From NCBI RefSeq assembly GCF_041296385.1, contig NW_027183804.1:2480001-2544000 (forward strand): a stretch of 64,000 nucleotides of DNA, given 5' to 3'. The notes beneath the pieces are model-generated. The model was not told the DNA's origin, searched no databases, and worked only from the letters and a program-made list of their open reading frames with translations. Shown here one piece after another: positions 22,701-33,692 of the stretch. The stretch is from Aphelocoma coerulescens (taxonomy: Eukaryota > Chordata > Aves > Passeriformes > Corvidae). Each line of letters begins with the position of its first letter. Position 1 is the stretch's first letter. Made by a program: the position numbers and the translations under genes.

Positions 22701-23190
22701 TCTGCAGTAGGTGACTGATTTCTTGTTGTACTCACTGGAGACCTCTGTGCCCTTTCCTTCCATGTGGCTCCCTGGGCGTGCATTATTCCAAACCCATAGT
22801 TCAAATCAGTCCATATGTTCACCCTTTTTCCTTCAGTGATTTCTAGGAAAGGTCATTCATTCTGCTTTTTGTGCTGCTGTGTTCAAAGCTAAAGCCTGGG
22901 CTTCTATGACCTGGGTCGAGGTTGCCACTGCACACCCAGCTGCCCGTTTCCCATCCGTACCACGCTGCTCCCACCAGGGTGCAGGTCCAGTGCTGGCTCC
23001 TGCATGGGATTGCTGTGGAGGTCCCAGAGTCTGCCAGAACACACTTGTTCCATGGATCCCAGGCAGTCACGGCACAAAGACTGCAACCCTTCTCTTAGAA
23101 GGGACTCAAACACTTCCCTGTTCCAAACTTGGGTACCTTGAACCAAACCCTGCAAAGCTTTTGCTGCACCTTACAGGCAGGTCAACAGTT
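19718..23190 (-). mobile_element. Decayed gammaretrovirus-like provirus, pol-env-LTR (left copy)
   Basis: On the minus strand, pieces of one provirus follow in order: RNase H (23042-22857, with an AAGCAV core and QVIEAQALAL, and 22822-22565), integrase catalytic region (22378-22091), integrase C-terminal domain (22039-21827), then env (about 21712-20340) including a surface part and an immunosuppressive-like/disulfide region of the TM subunit, and a probable 3' LTR with reverse AATAAA at 19788-19783. Stops and frameshifts break every gene; gag, protease, most of reverse transcriptase and the 5' LTR are missing. The upstream edge dissolves into purine microsatellites. Not able to encode functional proteins. 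Confidence 0.8.
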
Positions 23191-23199
23191 TACACCAGG

Positions 23200-23483
23200 A
23201 AAGGAAAAGAGGAAAGGGAAAGGGAAAGGGAAAGGGAGAGGGAAAGGGAAAGGGAAAGGGAAAGGGAAAGGGAAAGGGAAAGGGAAAGGGAAAGGGAAAG
23301 GAAAAAGGGAAAGGGAAAGGAAAAAGGGGAAGGAGAAGGAGAAGGAGAAGGAGAAGGAGAAGGAGAAGGAGAAGGAGAAGGAGAAGGAAAAGGAAAAGGA
23401 AAAGGAAAAGGAAAAGGAAAAGGAAAAGGAAAAGGAAAAGGAAAAGGAAAAGGAAAAGGAAAAGGAAAAGGAAAAGGAAAAGG
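23200..23483. repeat. Purine microsatellites (GGGAAA)n, (GGAGAA)n, (GGAAAA)n
   Basis: Three successive hexamer arrays lie exactly at the 5' edge of the provirus remnant. The right copy at 60012-60122 has a much shorter, mostly GGAGAA array. The RERERE and GKGKGK frames are repeat artefacts. Confidence 0.95.
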
Positions 23484-23589
23484 TGCCTTTATCTGACCAC
23501 GGGTCTTTCTCTAATTTCCTTTGGAGCAGGGATCAAAGGTTCTCCCCAGAACCCTTCAGTGCTGCCTGCAGGTGCTGCCATCCCTCAGA

Positions 23590-24005
23590 TCTGTTGAAAT
23601 TCAAGAGGATGAGGCCACGGGGTGTCCCAATGGTGCCTTGGTTCCATGGGCCCCGCAGTGTAACCATGGTGTCCTTGGTTCTGCAGTGTCACAATGGACC
23701 CTTCATTCCATGAGGCCCCACAGTGTGGCAATGGTCCCTTGAGTCCATGAGGCCCCACAAGGTCACAATGGTCCCTTGGTTCCATGGCCCCGCACTCTCA
23801 CAATGCTCTCCTTGGCTGCACAAGGTCCCGGAGTGGCACAAGGGTCTCCTTGGTGCAGAGACCAGGGCAGAAGGATTCCACAAGGCCCCAGCGTGTCACA
23901 AGGATCTCTTTGGATCTGCAGTGTCAGAACTGAGCCTGGGTTACACGAGATCCTCCTGTGTCCCAAGGGCTCCTTGGTTCCACAGGGCCTGATTCTCTGA
24001 CACTT
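23590..24005. repeat. 38-bp-type degenerate tandem repeat, inverted cluster
   Basis: Reverse-oriented units (CCTTGGTTCCATGAGGCCCC and TGTCACAATGGTC) of the family at 7560-8155. Repeated almost unchanged at 60240-60640. Confidence 0.85.
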
Positions 24006-24800
24006 CAGAGATGGTGTTGGACAGTTTCTATTTTCCTGCAGTTTGGTGACGAAAGGAGCACGCTGGGCAGAGCACGGAGATGCTGCTGCTGTCTGCTCAG
24101 GGGAAAGGGCCCAACAAGGCTGAGGGGCTGGGAGGCTGCTGGAAGGGCCGTGCCCCACATGGTGCAGCTTTCCTGGGAGGGAGGGAACAGCAGGAGAGAC
24201 ACGCAGTGCCCCACAGAGCAGCTGGGCAGGGGGACACTGGGCATGAGGAGGAGGAAATGTCCCTCCCAGGGCAGCGCTGGGGCAGGAGAAGCACCCAGAG
24301 GGAGGATGAGCTCAGGGCATGTGTGTGTGCCCAAGGCACAGAGGGTGAGGCTGGGCACAGCTCAGGCCAGGGCTGGCAGTGGCAGGGCAGAGCTGGCGGG
24401 GCAGCGAGATGGGAGTGTGCAGCCTGCAGGGACACAGCAGCAGCGGTGGGACAGCACAGGACAAGCTGTGCTGGACATGGCCAAGGGCCCTGGCAGGGCT
24501 GGCAGTGCCCAGGAGAAGCCAAGTCTTGGTGCCCTGGGGCACAGCAGCGTCTGTGCCACCAAGGGCTGGGAGGAGACACCTTGTCCTGAGGCCCTGGGGC
24601 CTCCTGGCACAGCCCCAGCAAGGCTGGGCACTGTCAGCCCCTTGTCCTGCCCTCAGCATCCCCCCACATCCCAGTGGCCTCAGGGATCTGCTGCAAGGAG
24701 TCCCTGGGGAGCCTTGGTCAGGAACGGCCCTGGGGGCTCCTGAATGCTCCCAGGGACTGCAGGGTTTTCAAAGGACTTTGGCTTTGGCTTTTGCCTGGGA
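24006..24800. other. Conserved non-assigned stretch (left copy)
   Basis: Nearly identical to 60645-61440. A plus-strand frame stays open in both copies (23958-24743 and 60597-61385), differing by one in-frame codon. Its composition is low-complexity GC-rich and no family is recognisable. The copies are recent, so a conserved open frame is weak evidence. It may be 3' flank of the PIM remnants on the minus strand. Confidence 0.35.
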
Positions 24801-24804
24801 GTCT

Positions 24805-25135
24805 CTGAGAGCTTTGTGCAATCCTGGCCCCCAATTATCTGCTCTAATGAGTCCCTGGAGATTCTCTGTCAGTAACAACGCTCAGTGGGGCTCATTAATG
24901 CTTTGAGATACTCAAGGGTAATTAAAGTACCTCTTTTTGACACTGACTCTCTGAGAGGTTTCTGCAGTCATGGTCCCCAATTCTCTGCTTTAATCAGTCC
25001 CTTGTGAGCCTTGGTCATTAACAGGAGTTCATTAATGCTTCAAGGTACTTCTGGTTTTTCTAAGGTACTTTCCTTTTTCCACACTTGAGTCTCTGAGAGC
25101 TTTGTGCAGCCATGGTCTCCAGACCTCTGCTTTAA
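24805..25135. repeat. Tandem repeat of about 140 bp, three units
   Basis: GAGTCTCTGAGAGCTTTGTG recurs near 24809, 24947 (variant) and 25088, each followed by CTGCTTTAATCAGTCCCTTG-like sequence and a TTCATTAATGCTT block. The same array is at 61440-61790. Confidence 0.8.
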
Positions 25136-25285
25136 TCAGTCCCTTGAGAGCTTTGTACTGACACACATGTATTGGCAGCCACTGAAGAATTGGCTGCAGC
25201 CGCCCCAGCAAAGGGGGAACCTTTGGTGCCCGGCCAGGCCGTGCCATGCCCAGCTCTGGCAGCATCCCCCTGGCTCTGGACTCAC

Positions 25286-25490
25286 CTGCACACTGGCCGT
25301 GGAGCGTGTCTTTGGAGAAGGTGCCAGAATCAAAGGCCATCATCTTCAGCGGCTGCTGGCCAGCTCCAGGAAGAGGTTGTCGTCCTTGAGCTCGTCCTTG
25401 GTGGCTCCAGCAGCAGCAGCCCCACCTGCTACAGCTTCTCCAGGGGCTCCTTCTCCTTCCCTGGGTCCACACCAGGCTCTCAGGGTTCTG
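25286..25490 (-). pseudogene. PIM-kinase catalytic exon remnant (left copy)
   Basis: Minus strand, ending at a GTGAGT donor. One frame gives DELKDNNLFLELASG and the next gives LKMMAFDSGTFSKDTLHG. PIM kinases have RDIKDENxLxDLxSG and LKLIDFGSGxxLKDT here. The catalytic HRD aspartate is not kept and DFG reads FDS. A one-base frameshift lies between the two blocks. Dead exon of the expanded avian PIM family. Confidence 0.75.
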
Positions 25491-25742
25491 CCCAGGGCCC
25501 CAGCCATCAGTGAACCAGACCAGCAAAACCAGGGGGGATGGTGGCCACCAGTGCTTGCCAGAGCAGGCCTCCAGCTCAGCTGCAGCCCAAGAGCTGCGTG
25601 TTCCCTTCTGATGCTCCCTGCTCAGAGCTACAGGCAGGACAAAATCGTCTGCTTTGCTTTGCCACTGATTGCCAAGAGATGTGTGGGGCTGTTACCTGCC
25701 AGGCCCCTGGATCACACTGTGCCCGTGGCTCTCTGCCATCCT

Positions 25743-25849
25743 CTAGGGCACATGAACACCCTGCAGCCAAGGGGCACTGAAGAGCTCTTCCAAGGACGGC
25801 CTGTCCAAGGGCTGCATGGACAAGCACCTCTTAAGAATATCCTGGCACT
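25743..25849 (-). pseudogene. PIM-kinase last-exon remnant (left copy)
   Basis: A 107-nt minus-strand exon after a CCCAG acceptor encodes ECQDILKRCLSMQPLDRPSL then EELFSAPWLQGVHVP and TAG at 25743. This is the PIM C-lobe end (pattern CLxxxPxDRPxxEEIxxHPWMQ), open here. On the minus strand it comes before the catalytic exon at 25286-25490, the reverse of gene order, so two neighbouring PIM copies or a scrambled one are represented. Confidence 0.8.
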
Positions 25850-26375
25850 CTGGGCACAGAAACCAGAAACCACCAGGCAGCTGCAGAAGGATCCCGCCCG
25901 CTTTGCCCCCCGTTCCCGTGCCCAGGCCATGCTGGCTGTGCCCAGAGCTGGGCCTAAACTTGCCCATGCATTCTGTGCTTTGGAGGGCAGCAGGAGAGCA
26001 GGACATGTGCCACCTGCTCAGAGCTGCCAGAGCGGGATGCTCCTGAGCCCGCTGCTGGCTCCCAGCACTGCTATTCCCCCCGTGCCACAGAGATGAGGGA
26101 TCCACACAAAAGGAACCAGACCAGGAGCCCACACTTTCAGTGCCTGCCAGAAATGGGTCTCATTTTGCTCTGCATTCCTTTCCTACCAGGTGTTATCTAT
26201 TAAAAACAAGAGAAAAAAGAAAAGAACCAGAACAGTATGAGAGATAAAAACAAACCCCAAATGTGGAGTGAAAAGTCTTCTGCAACTTTGGATTCAGAGG
26301 GAAATGATATTTTTTAAAAGACAACTCAGTTATTTACCTTTTTTTTGGTTTTGTCCAGTACTTACATTATTTTCA

Positions 26376-27490
26376 CTCCTTCCATCCTTCCTTCCTTTCT
26401 CCCTTCCTTCCTTCCTTCCTTCCTTCCTTCCTTCCTTCCTTCCTTCCTTCCTTCCTTCCTTCCAAATTCCTTCCAAATTCCGTCCGAATTCCTTCCGAAT
26501 TCCTTCCTTCCGAATTCCTTCCTTCCTTCCGAATTCCTTCCAAATTCCTTCCAAATTCCTTCCAAATTCCTTCCAAATTCCTTCCTTCCGAATTCCTTCC
26601 TTCCTTCCTTCCTTCCTTCCTCCCTTCCTCCCTCCCTTCCTTCCTTCCTTCCTTCCTTCCTTCCTTCCTTCCTTCCTTCCTTCCTTCCTTCCTTCCTTCC
26701 TTCCTTCCTTCCGAATTCCTTCCTTCCTTCCGAATTCCTTCCGAATTCCTTCCTTCCTTCCGAATTCCTTCCTTCCGAATTCCTTCCAAATTCCTTCCGA
26801 ATTCCTTCCTTCCTTCCTTCCGAATTCCTTCCTTCCAAATTCCTTCCGAATTCCTTCCTTCCTTCCTTCCGAATTCCTTCCAAATTCCTTCCGAATTCCT
26901 TCCTTCCTTCCTTCCTTCCGAATTCCTTCCTTCCTTCCTTCCTTCCTTCCTTCCTTCCTTCCTTCCTTCCTTCCTTCCTTCCTTCCTTCCTTCCTTCCTT
27001 CCAAATTCCTTCCAAATTCCTTCCGAATTCCTTCCTTCCTTCCTTCCGAATTCCTTCCAAATTCCTTCCTTCCTTCCTTCCTTCCTTCCTTCCTTCCTTC
27101 CTTCCTTCCTTCCTTCCTTCCTTCCTTCCTTCCTTCCAAATTCCTTCCAAATTCCTTCCAAATTCCTTCCTTCCTTCCTTCCTCTTTCTTTCCTTAGAAT
27201 TCCTTCCTTCCTTCCTTCCTTCCTTCCTTCCTTCCTTCCTTCCTTCCTTCCTTCCTTCCTTCCTTCCTTCCTTCCTTCCAAATTCCTTCCAAATTCCTTC
27301 CTTCCAAATTCCTTCCTTCCTTCCGAATTCCTTCCGAATTCCTTCCAAATTCCTTCCAAATTCCTTCCTTCCGAATTCCTTCCTTCCTTCCTTCCGAATT
27401 CCTTCCTTCCTTCCGAATTCCTTCCTTCATTCCTCCCCTCCCTTCCTGCCCCCCTCCCTCCCTTTCCTTACTTTCCTTCCTTTCCTTCCT
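26376..27490. repeat. (TTCC)n array with AAATTCC and GAATTCC spacers
   Basis: A 1.1-kb array with higher-order structure: pure TTCC runs alternate with AAATTCC and GAATTCC blocks, creating dozens of GAATTC sites. The mirrored locus (53668-53781) has only pure GGAA, about 114 bp; the direct copy (63018-63460) has about 440 bp with the same spacers. Long FLPS and GRKE frames are artefacts. Confidence 0.95.
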
Positions 27491-27765
27491 TCCTTCCCTC
27501 CCTCACAAGCTGCTTCTCACCCCATGGAAGGGGTGCAAATCACTAGGATCCCCTCCCAATTGGGGTCTTCTCACCCTCCCAAAATGTGGGGACTTCACCT
27601 CAGCCCCCCAGATTTCAGGGGCTTTACGGCACCTTCCCCAAATTCACTGCAACCTCCCAGAAACGACGTAGAGGCTCCAAAATTGTCAAAAAACACCAGG
27701 AGCCTCCCCAAAAGCAGCTCCTGCTTTCCCTCCCAGGAGGGCCCCACTCCGAGTGCCCAAACCAT

Positions 27766-27873
27766 CCCATCCCATCCCATCCCATCCCATCCCATCCCAT
27801 CCCATCCCATCCCATCCCATCCCATCCCATCCCATCCCATCCCATCCCATCCCATCCCATCCCATCCCATCCC
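27766..27873. repeat. (CATCC)n microsatellite, about 21 units
   Basis: Near-perfect CCCAT pentamers. The inverted partner is (GGGAT)n at 53293-53402, almost the same length. Confidence 0.95.
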
Positions 27874-27879
27874 ACCCCT

Positions 27880-29868
27880 CCTGGACACCAATTCCCCTTC
27901 TGTGCTTCCTGACTCCCCACAGCTGGGCCTTGGGGCTGACGGATCGAGCCATTTGGGGCTGCCATCGACACACTGGGGCTGGCATTGAGTTTATTGGAGG
28001 CACCCGCTCAATCCCTCCATCCCAAATGGGAGCTTGGAACCTCTCCTCAGCCCTTGCTGTGCCCATGGGCTCACCTCAAGTCCCAAAATGAGAGCCAGGG
28101 CCCCACAGCCCATTCAGAACCTCTCAACATTGCCAGAAACAGCAGCATCCTTCCCAAAATGGGCTCCCTGCATCCCTGACAATAGGTCCCCCTTCCAAGT
28201 ACCAGAGCCCCCCTCTCAGAACCCCTCCCGAAGCATTGGGGGGACCCCAAAACTGCCTCAGGAATGGGACATAGCCTGAAATCCCTTCAGGAATGTGGGA
28301 TACCCCAGAACCCACTCAGGAACGGGGTCCCCCCGGCCTCATCATGCGCAGCCTTCAGCTGGCTCAGCCAGAGCCCATCCCGCCCTCAGCAGCCCCAGCC
28401 CAGCCCAGCCCTCCTGGGCAGGAAGCCCCAATGGCCGAGCCGGCCTGGGACACTTGCAGGGATGCGGGGGCAGCCGCAGCTTCTGGGGCCAGCCTGTGCC
28501 AGGCCCTGAGCGCCCTGCCAGGGAACCATTGCTGCCCCACATCCCATCTCAGCCTGCCCTCGGGCAGCGGGAAGCCGTTCCCTGGGGCCCGGCCCCGCAG
28601 GCCCTTGGCAAGAGTCTCTGTCCCCCAGCAATTGCTGCTCCTCCCTGCTGCGGGGCCCGAGCTGCAAGTTGATTTTCTGCCGCTGGCCCCGGCCCAGCCC
28701 CGAGCCAGGGCCAGCACCTTGCCCTGGAGCTCTGCGGGCGCTGCGTTTGTGCGGCCGCAGCGCAGCGGCCGCAGCTCGGAGCTGCCCTTTGTGTCCCTGC
28801 CGGCAGCTGGCAGAGCTGGCGGGGCCGGGCCAGGGCCGGGCCAGCCCCGGCCTTCCCGGCTCTGCGACACAGCGGCGGCAGCCCCAGCCTTCCAGCCCTG
28901 CACACGCTCCCACACAAGCGTCCAGAGCCGCGGCCACGCAACGCAACTGACCGGCCGCTGACCCCCCAGCCTGGCCTGATGGCCATTCCTCTGCCCACAC
29001 CTCGGCCAAGCTCCCCTTGGCCACCTCCTGAGCCACAGTGCCACAGACAAGTGCCACATACAGCTACAGAGCTCTGCCCGGAGCTGGCAGGGAACGTTCA
29101 TTCAACAGAAAAACCACCAAGAAAAAGAGAACTGCCCCCAGCAGAGCTGTTCCCTCCTGCAGTAGTTACACCTGCACACCCACAGCGCCTGAGACTGCAA
29201 GCAATGAGCATTCCCTGGGCACATGTGCAGCCCAAGCAGCTCGAGGACAGCCTTGCAGCAGGACTGCTCTCAGCTGAGCCAAAAAGGCCCCTCTGGCAGC
29301 TGCAGGGCCATTGCAAAGGGCAAGGGCCAGAGCCTGGGCCCACGGGGGAGGAAAGGGCTCTGAATTCCCCTGCCCTGGCACAGAAACCCTGTTCCCAGGC
29401 TGCTTCCCACACAGGATTCCTCTGCAGGACTGCGGAAAGCTGGGAGGCAGCTCTGGCTTCTCCACTTTTCCTGTGCTAAAGCTGCCTGGCAGAAGAAATG
29501 GAGGGACAGCTCTGGTGGCACAATCCCTCCCGGCCCAGGGCACAGCGCTGGGAAGGTCTTTCCGTGCCGAGGCTTTGCTGCGGCCAAGGAAAGCTCCTGG
29601 CTCAGGGTCACCTTTCCTGCGGGGCCAGACCCCCCGAGTGGCCCAGCAGCAGCAGAGAATTCCAGCACAGCCCCGGCACGGGCAGGGCGGCCCTGGGCGG
29701 GCTGCGGGAGCCGGCAGCGCCTGAGCTCAGAGCAGCTGAGCCCGGGGGCTCTTGGCCAAGGCCGAGGCCCAGCGAGCATTTCTCAGGTCGCAGGGCGGCC
29801 TGGAAAGGTGCTGGGGGGGATCATTCACCCCCCAGTGCGGTCCCAGTGGCTCCCAGGATTTCCATGTC
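27880..29868. other. PIM-block and MHC-unit junction, no gene assigned
   Basis: Mirrored at 51760-53280 and partly repeated at 63495-64000. Long minus-strand frames are GC-rich and not conserved in length. A roughly 430-bp segment (about 28715-29145) is absent from the right arm: the mirrored sequence jumps from CAGTTCTTG to CAAGGTGCTGGCC at 52440-52455. This could be 5' sequence of PIM-type genes, but no kinase motif is visible. Confidence 0.45.
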
Positions 29869-30254
29869 CGTGCTCCCAGCGCTGCTCCCAGCCCTGATCC
29901 GTGGGGATGGGAATGTCCCGCTCCCTTCCCGGGGCAGGCTCACACCTGAGCCAGGTGTGCAGGGCAGGACCTTGCCCTGAGCCCAAGCCCTGTCCCCCCT
30001 GCAGGATCTGCTTCCCATCGGCCTCTTCCTCCTGCGGCCCCAAGCCCAGCTCGGTGCTGAACGAAGGGCGCTGGGCCGGGGTCATCCCCCGGCGGGGGCT
30101 GCGCACCCCCTCTGCCCCCTCCCCAAATTCCCTCCCGGGGCAGCAGGGGCTGGCTCAGGAGCCCTGTGGGCAGGGAAAAGGGGGTGACACCGGGATGGGG
30201 GGGGTCACACACGCTCTGGGGGGACACACACGGCCCCTGGGGATCCCCCCTCAC
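29869..30254 (-). other. 3' tail of the MHC/ZNF unit (unit 3)
   Basis: Same content as 8906-9300: a possible cytoplasmic exon after CCCACAG, and the RRGMTPAQRPSF frame open to 29825 on the minus strand. Confidence 0.4.
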
Positions 30255-30314
30255 CTTCTCCTGCAGTGCCTAGAGGATGAACCCCAACATGGAGGCCCTG
30301 ACCCCCGGCAGCAT
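30255..30314 (-). pseudogene. MHC class II beta-like TM exon with internal stop (unit 3)
   Basis: Same 60-nt exon as at 9301-9360, but the minus strand reads MLPGVRASMLGFIL, then TAG (30272-30270), then ALQEK. The stop removes any full membrane helix. Donor GTGAGG intact. Confidence 0.7.
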
Positions 30315-31355
30315 CTTGGGAGATGGGGTCTGGTGGCAGCTTTGGGGTCTGGGGGAGAGGCCCTAAAACCCCCTCCCAGCCCCACAGACACGCCCAGACC
30401 CCTCAAAGCACCCCACAGCTCCACAGCCAGGACGCACCCAACCACTCCCTGCATCATAAATGACCCCAAGAACCACAAAATTCTCTCCAAGCCACACGGC
30501 CCAGCCAAGATCACAAAAAGTCTCTCAGAGACCACCCCTAAAGGCCCCTCCAAGCACCACAAATGCCCTTAAGAGCCACAAAAGCCCCTCCTAGTCCCCC
30601 AAGGAGCCCCCAGACCCCCTCCCCACTCCCCATGGCATCGACCAGGACAGGCTGGGGGACAGGAACATCCACAGCCCTGAGCAGCTCAGGCACTTCAGCA
30701 GCGATTTGGGCACTTTGGAGGTCACACCCCAAAGGGGGAGACCCAGGGCAGGGACTGGGAAACAACTGGAATTCCTGGAGAATAGATGGGCTCAGGTGGA
30801 CACGTTCTGACAAGTATGAGATTGTGGCCCCAATCTGCCTGGCTTTGTGGCCCCACAACACTCAGATCTTTCGGAATATTCCCCTGAACCCCCAAATTCA
30901 CCCCCACATCCCGGTAAAATGGTGCCGCTTTAGATCTCTTTGTTTAATTTCTTTATTTCTACCCCAATTTTGGTTGTTGTTTCAGTGGGATTAACACAGA
31001 AATTACTTAGGCTGCAGAAGATCTCCAAGATTATCCAGAGTTGCTTGATACCACCAGAAGAAACAATTGGACAGAACAGATGAAAATTTTAGGGTGTAAA
31101 GGTAAAAAATCAGCTCTACCCAATGAATTTCCAATGTTGATCTGAGTCCCGATGGATGTTCCTGCCCCTGCGTTCACCCAGGTGCCTACAGGGATCCAGG
31201 AGAACGTGGAGAGCACCAGCCAGGGCTCTTCCCAAACTGGATCACAGGGAATGTGGGCCACCAGGCCTCTGCCAAACGTGGCTCCTCTGATGGGAGATGG
31301 AGCTGGAGCAGAGGACAAAGCTCTTCCCGCAGTCGGGGCACTCGCAGGGCTTCCC

Positions 31356-32149
31356 TTAGCGGTGCCTCCGTTGGTGTCTGGTCAAGTGAGAGCTCCTGGA
31401 GAAGCTCTTCCCACACTCAGAACACTCGTAGGGCCTCTCCCCGGTGTGAATGCGCCGGTGGGTGACGAGGGTGGAGTTGTACCTGAAGCCCTTCCTGCAG
31501 TCGGGGCAGCGGAAGGGCCTCTCATCCGTGTGAATCCGCTCGTGCAGGAGGAGAGTGGAGCTGGTCTGAAACCTCTTCCCACACTTGGAACACTCATAGG
31601 GCCTCTCCCCAGTGTGGATCCTCTGGTGGTTGATCAGGTGGGAACTCCACCTGAAGCTCCTCCCACATTCCCCACACTTGTGGGGCTTCTCCCCATCGTG
31701 AAGCTGCTCATGAACCACCAGCTCTGACCTCTGGCTGCATCTCCGGCCGCCTTCCCGGCACAGGGTGGGTCTTTCCTCCTCAGAGCACCCTGGGCTGCGT
31801 TTGCAGCCCCTCCTCCTGCGGGATCTCCAGGGCTTTTCCTCCCCATTGGATTCCTGAGCTGTGGAGCCGCTCAAAACGGCCTCTTCCACCAGGTTCTGCC
31901 GTGGGGATTTGTCCTCCCTGGGCTCCGTCCTCAGCTCCTTGTCTGGGGAGGAAGGACAAGGAGAGGATGGGATTTGTCTCCGTGCCACAGGGAAGGGGAA
32001 GGAGATCCCCCCAGTCCGTCCCCAGCAGGACGGCGTCGGCAGCGGGGTTGTCCTGCAGCCGGGGGCGATGCTGGGCTGGGAGATGGAGCAGGAGAGAGGG
32101 GGAAAGGGGCACTGACTTCCTCCTCACCTGCCTGGGGGTCCTGGGGCAT
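31356..32149 (-). CDS. C2H2 zinc-finger protein, 4 fingers, altered start (unit 3)
   Basis: Exons 32128-32179 and 31356-31942, with the usual QADKEL splice. The family start codon is lost: the minus strand reads GGCCAGGTGGAGGAG, so ATG has become GTG (32179-32177). The next in-frame ATG (32149-32147, MPQDPQADKEL) gives 202 residues and loses the acidic/basic first nine. Four C2H2 fingers, all ligands present; compared with unit 1 three fingers are missing from the middle as whole modules. A decayed finger follows the stop. Whether the protein is made depends on the downstream ATG or on a start in the upstream leader. Confidence 0.75.
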
Positions 32150-32179
32150 CTTCTTCTTCCTCACAGCCTCCTCCTCCAC

Positions 32180-33614
32180 CTGGCCAAGGGTTGGGAATGG
32201 GAAATCCTCATTCTGGGAGAAACAAGGGATGAGTGTGTTGGGTTGGGCCTTCCTCCTGCCCAAGTCCATCTCTAGAAGTCACCGGTGTCCATAAAATCTA
32301 ACAAAAAATTGGCAGTGAGTCCTAAAAACAGCCTCCAGGAGTTCCCCCTTTCCAGTCTCCTCACTTTGCGGTTCTGGGGGTCCCCCTTGTCAGGGCTGCT
32401 GGGGGTCCCATGGGTCCTGGGGATCCCCCTCTCTGGGGTCCTGGTTAGGGATGCTGGGGGGCTTTGGGGGTCCCACAGGTCCCTTTTTTCCTGATTCTGC
32501 TTCGGCTCCCAGAGGTCCCAGGGTCCCCTTTTCAGCCTCCCTCCACTCCAGGCACTTGGGGCTCCCCCTTCTCCTCACCGCCCCTTTTAAGGCTGAGAGG
32601 TCCCAGCCCCACCTCATCTCCAGGCCCCCCCACCCCTCCAGGCTCTTGGGGGTCCCCAGTTCTGGTATCGTCCCTCTCTGCTCTCCCCACTCCAGGGGTC
32701 CCGTGTTCCAGCCCCCAGCTCTCCTGGGGATCCCCAAACCCAATGTCCAACCCCACCAGGACCGGGCAATCCTCACATGGACACCCCAAGACTCCCAAGG
32801 GGCAATTATGGCTCAGCTTTGGAGTCCTGCAAGATCCACATATCCCCTCTGGCTCAAAAATCCCTCCCAGGGACATGCAAGGACATCTGGGGCTCGATTC
32901 CAGAATCCGCAAGCTCCAAACACCCCTCCAATAAAACCCCTCTGGTGACCTCCCGATAGATTTGGGGTGAGCTCCCCCTCCCGCTCACCTGCAGGATGGG
33001 GGGAAGATGCTACCGGGGCTGGGGGTGCTGCGGACACAGTGGGCGGGTGGTGGAACCTCGTGGTTCTCCAGCTCCTCCTCCTCCTCTCTCCCTCCTCTTC
33101 CTCCCGCTCCTCCTCCACTCCCACCCTGCCCCCCCTTTCCCACCCCCTCTGCCCCACGGCTGCCGCAGCACCGGCTGCTGTGTGGGGGGAGCCCCCGATC
33201 AGCCCCAGGGATGGACAGGGGGGTTGGGGACCCCCCCAGTGCGGATCCCTCCCTTCCCCAGAGCCCCAGGGAATCGCTCCAGGGCTCCGGTGCTGGGGGA
33301 CAGGGCTGCACCCCCATGGAACCGCTCTTCTGCCGTCCCAACCCCACCTTTCCCTCCCCTCTCCTCTCCTTTCTCAGCATTCCCCCAATCCACAGCCCCA
33401 TTCCAGCTCAATTTGGGTGTCCCATCCCCATCCCGCTTTGCTTGGGGGTCTCAGCCCCCTCTTCCCCTCCTCCTTCTGCACCTTCCCCATCCCCAATCCC
33501 CACCTCCCCTCCCCCGGCCTTGGTTTTGGGGGTTCCAGGCCCCTCCTGCTCACTTTGGGGGTTCCATTCCCCATTTCGCTCCATTTGGGGTCCCAGACCC
33601 GCCCCCCTTCTCAC
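32180..33614 (-). other. ZNF 5' intron region with candidate exon at 32989-33027 (unit 3)
   Basis: Close copy of 2167-3618, including the short candidate leader exon with CCGCAG acceptor and GTGAGC donor. The long C-run of unit 1 is absent here. No protein gene supported. Confidence 0.45.
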
Positions 33615-33692
33615 CGCTCCCCCCGCGCCCGGGGGGGCTCCCAGCACCACCAGTGCCACCAGTGCGGCCCCAGCTGCCCCCACACGCCCCAT
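33615..33692 (-). pseudogene. MHC class II beta-like signal-peptide exon (unit 3)
   Basis: 78 nt, ATG at 33692, encoding the same MGRVGAAGAALVALVVLG leader and open to the GCG-GTGAGAAGG donor, unlike the unit 1 copy. The next exons on this strand are the ZNF leader and ZNF coding exons, so the leader has no class II extracellular domain to serve. Confidence 0.65.

Noticed and set aside
22879..23713. RERERE / GKGKGK proteins
   Set aside because: Hexamer purine microsatellites, different in length in the second copy.
23958..24743. Possible new 261-aa protein conserved at 60597-61385
   Set aside because: The two copies are recent duplicates and non-coding neighbours are equally similar, so conservation does not show coding; no domain or exon signals.
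27766..27873. CRISPR-like or telomere-like array
   Set aside because: Simple pentamer without spacers; not TTAGGG, and the genome is avian.
26330..27988. Very long open frames (up to 547 aa) rich in FLPS or GRKE
   Set aside because: They are translations of the (TTCC)n array; all frames on both strands stay open because the repeat has no stop.
29825..30106. RRGMTPAQRPSF frame as a separate gene
   Set aside because: Present in three units but downstream of the TM exon without its own splice or start context; could be 3' UTR. Mentioned under the tail features only.
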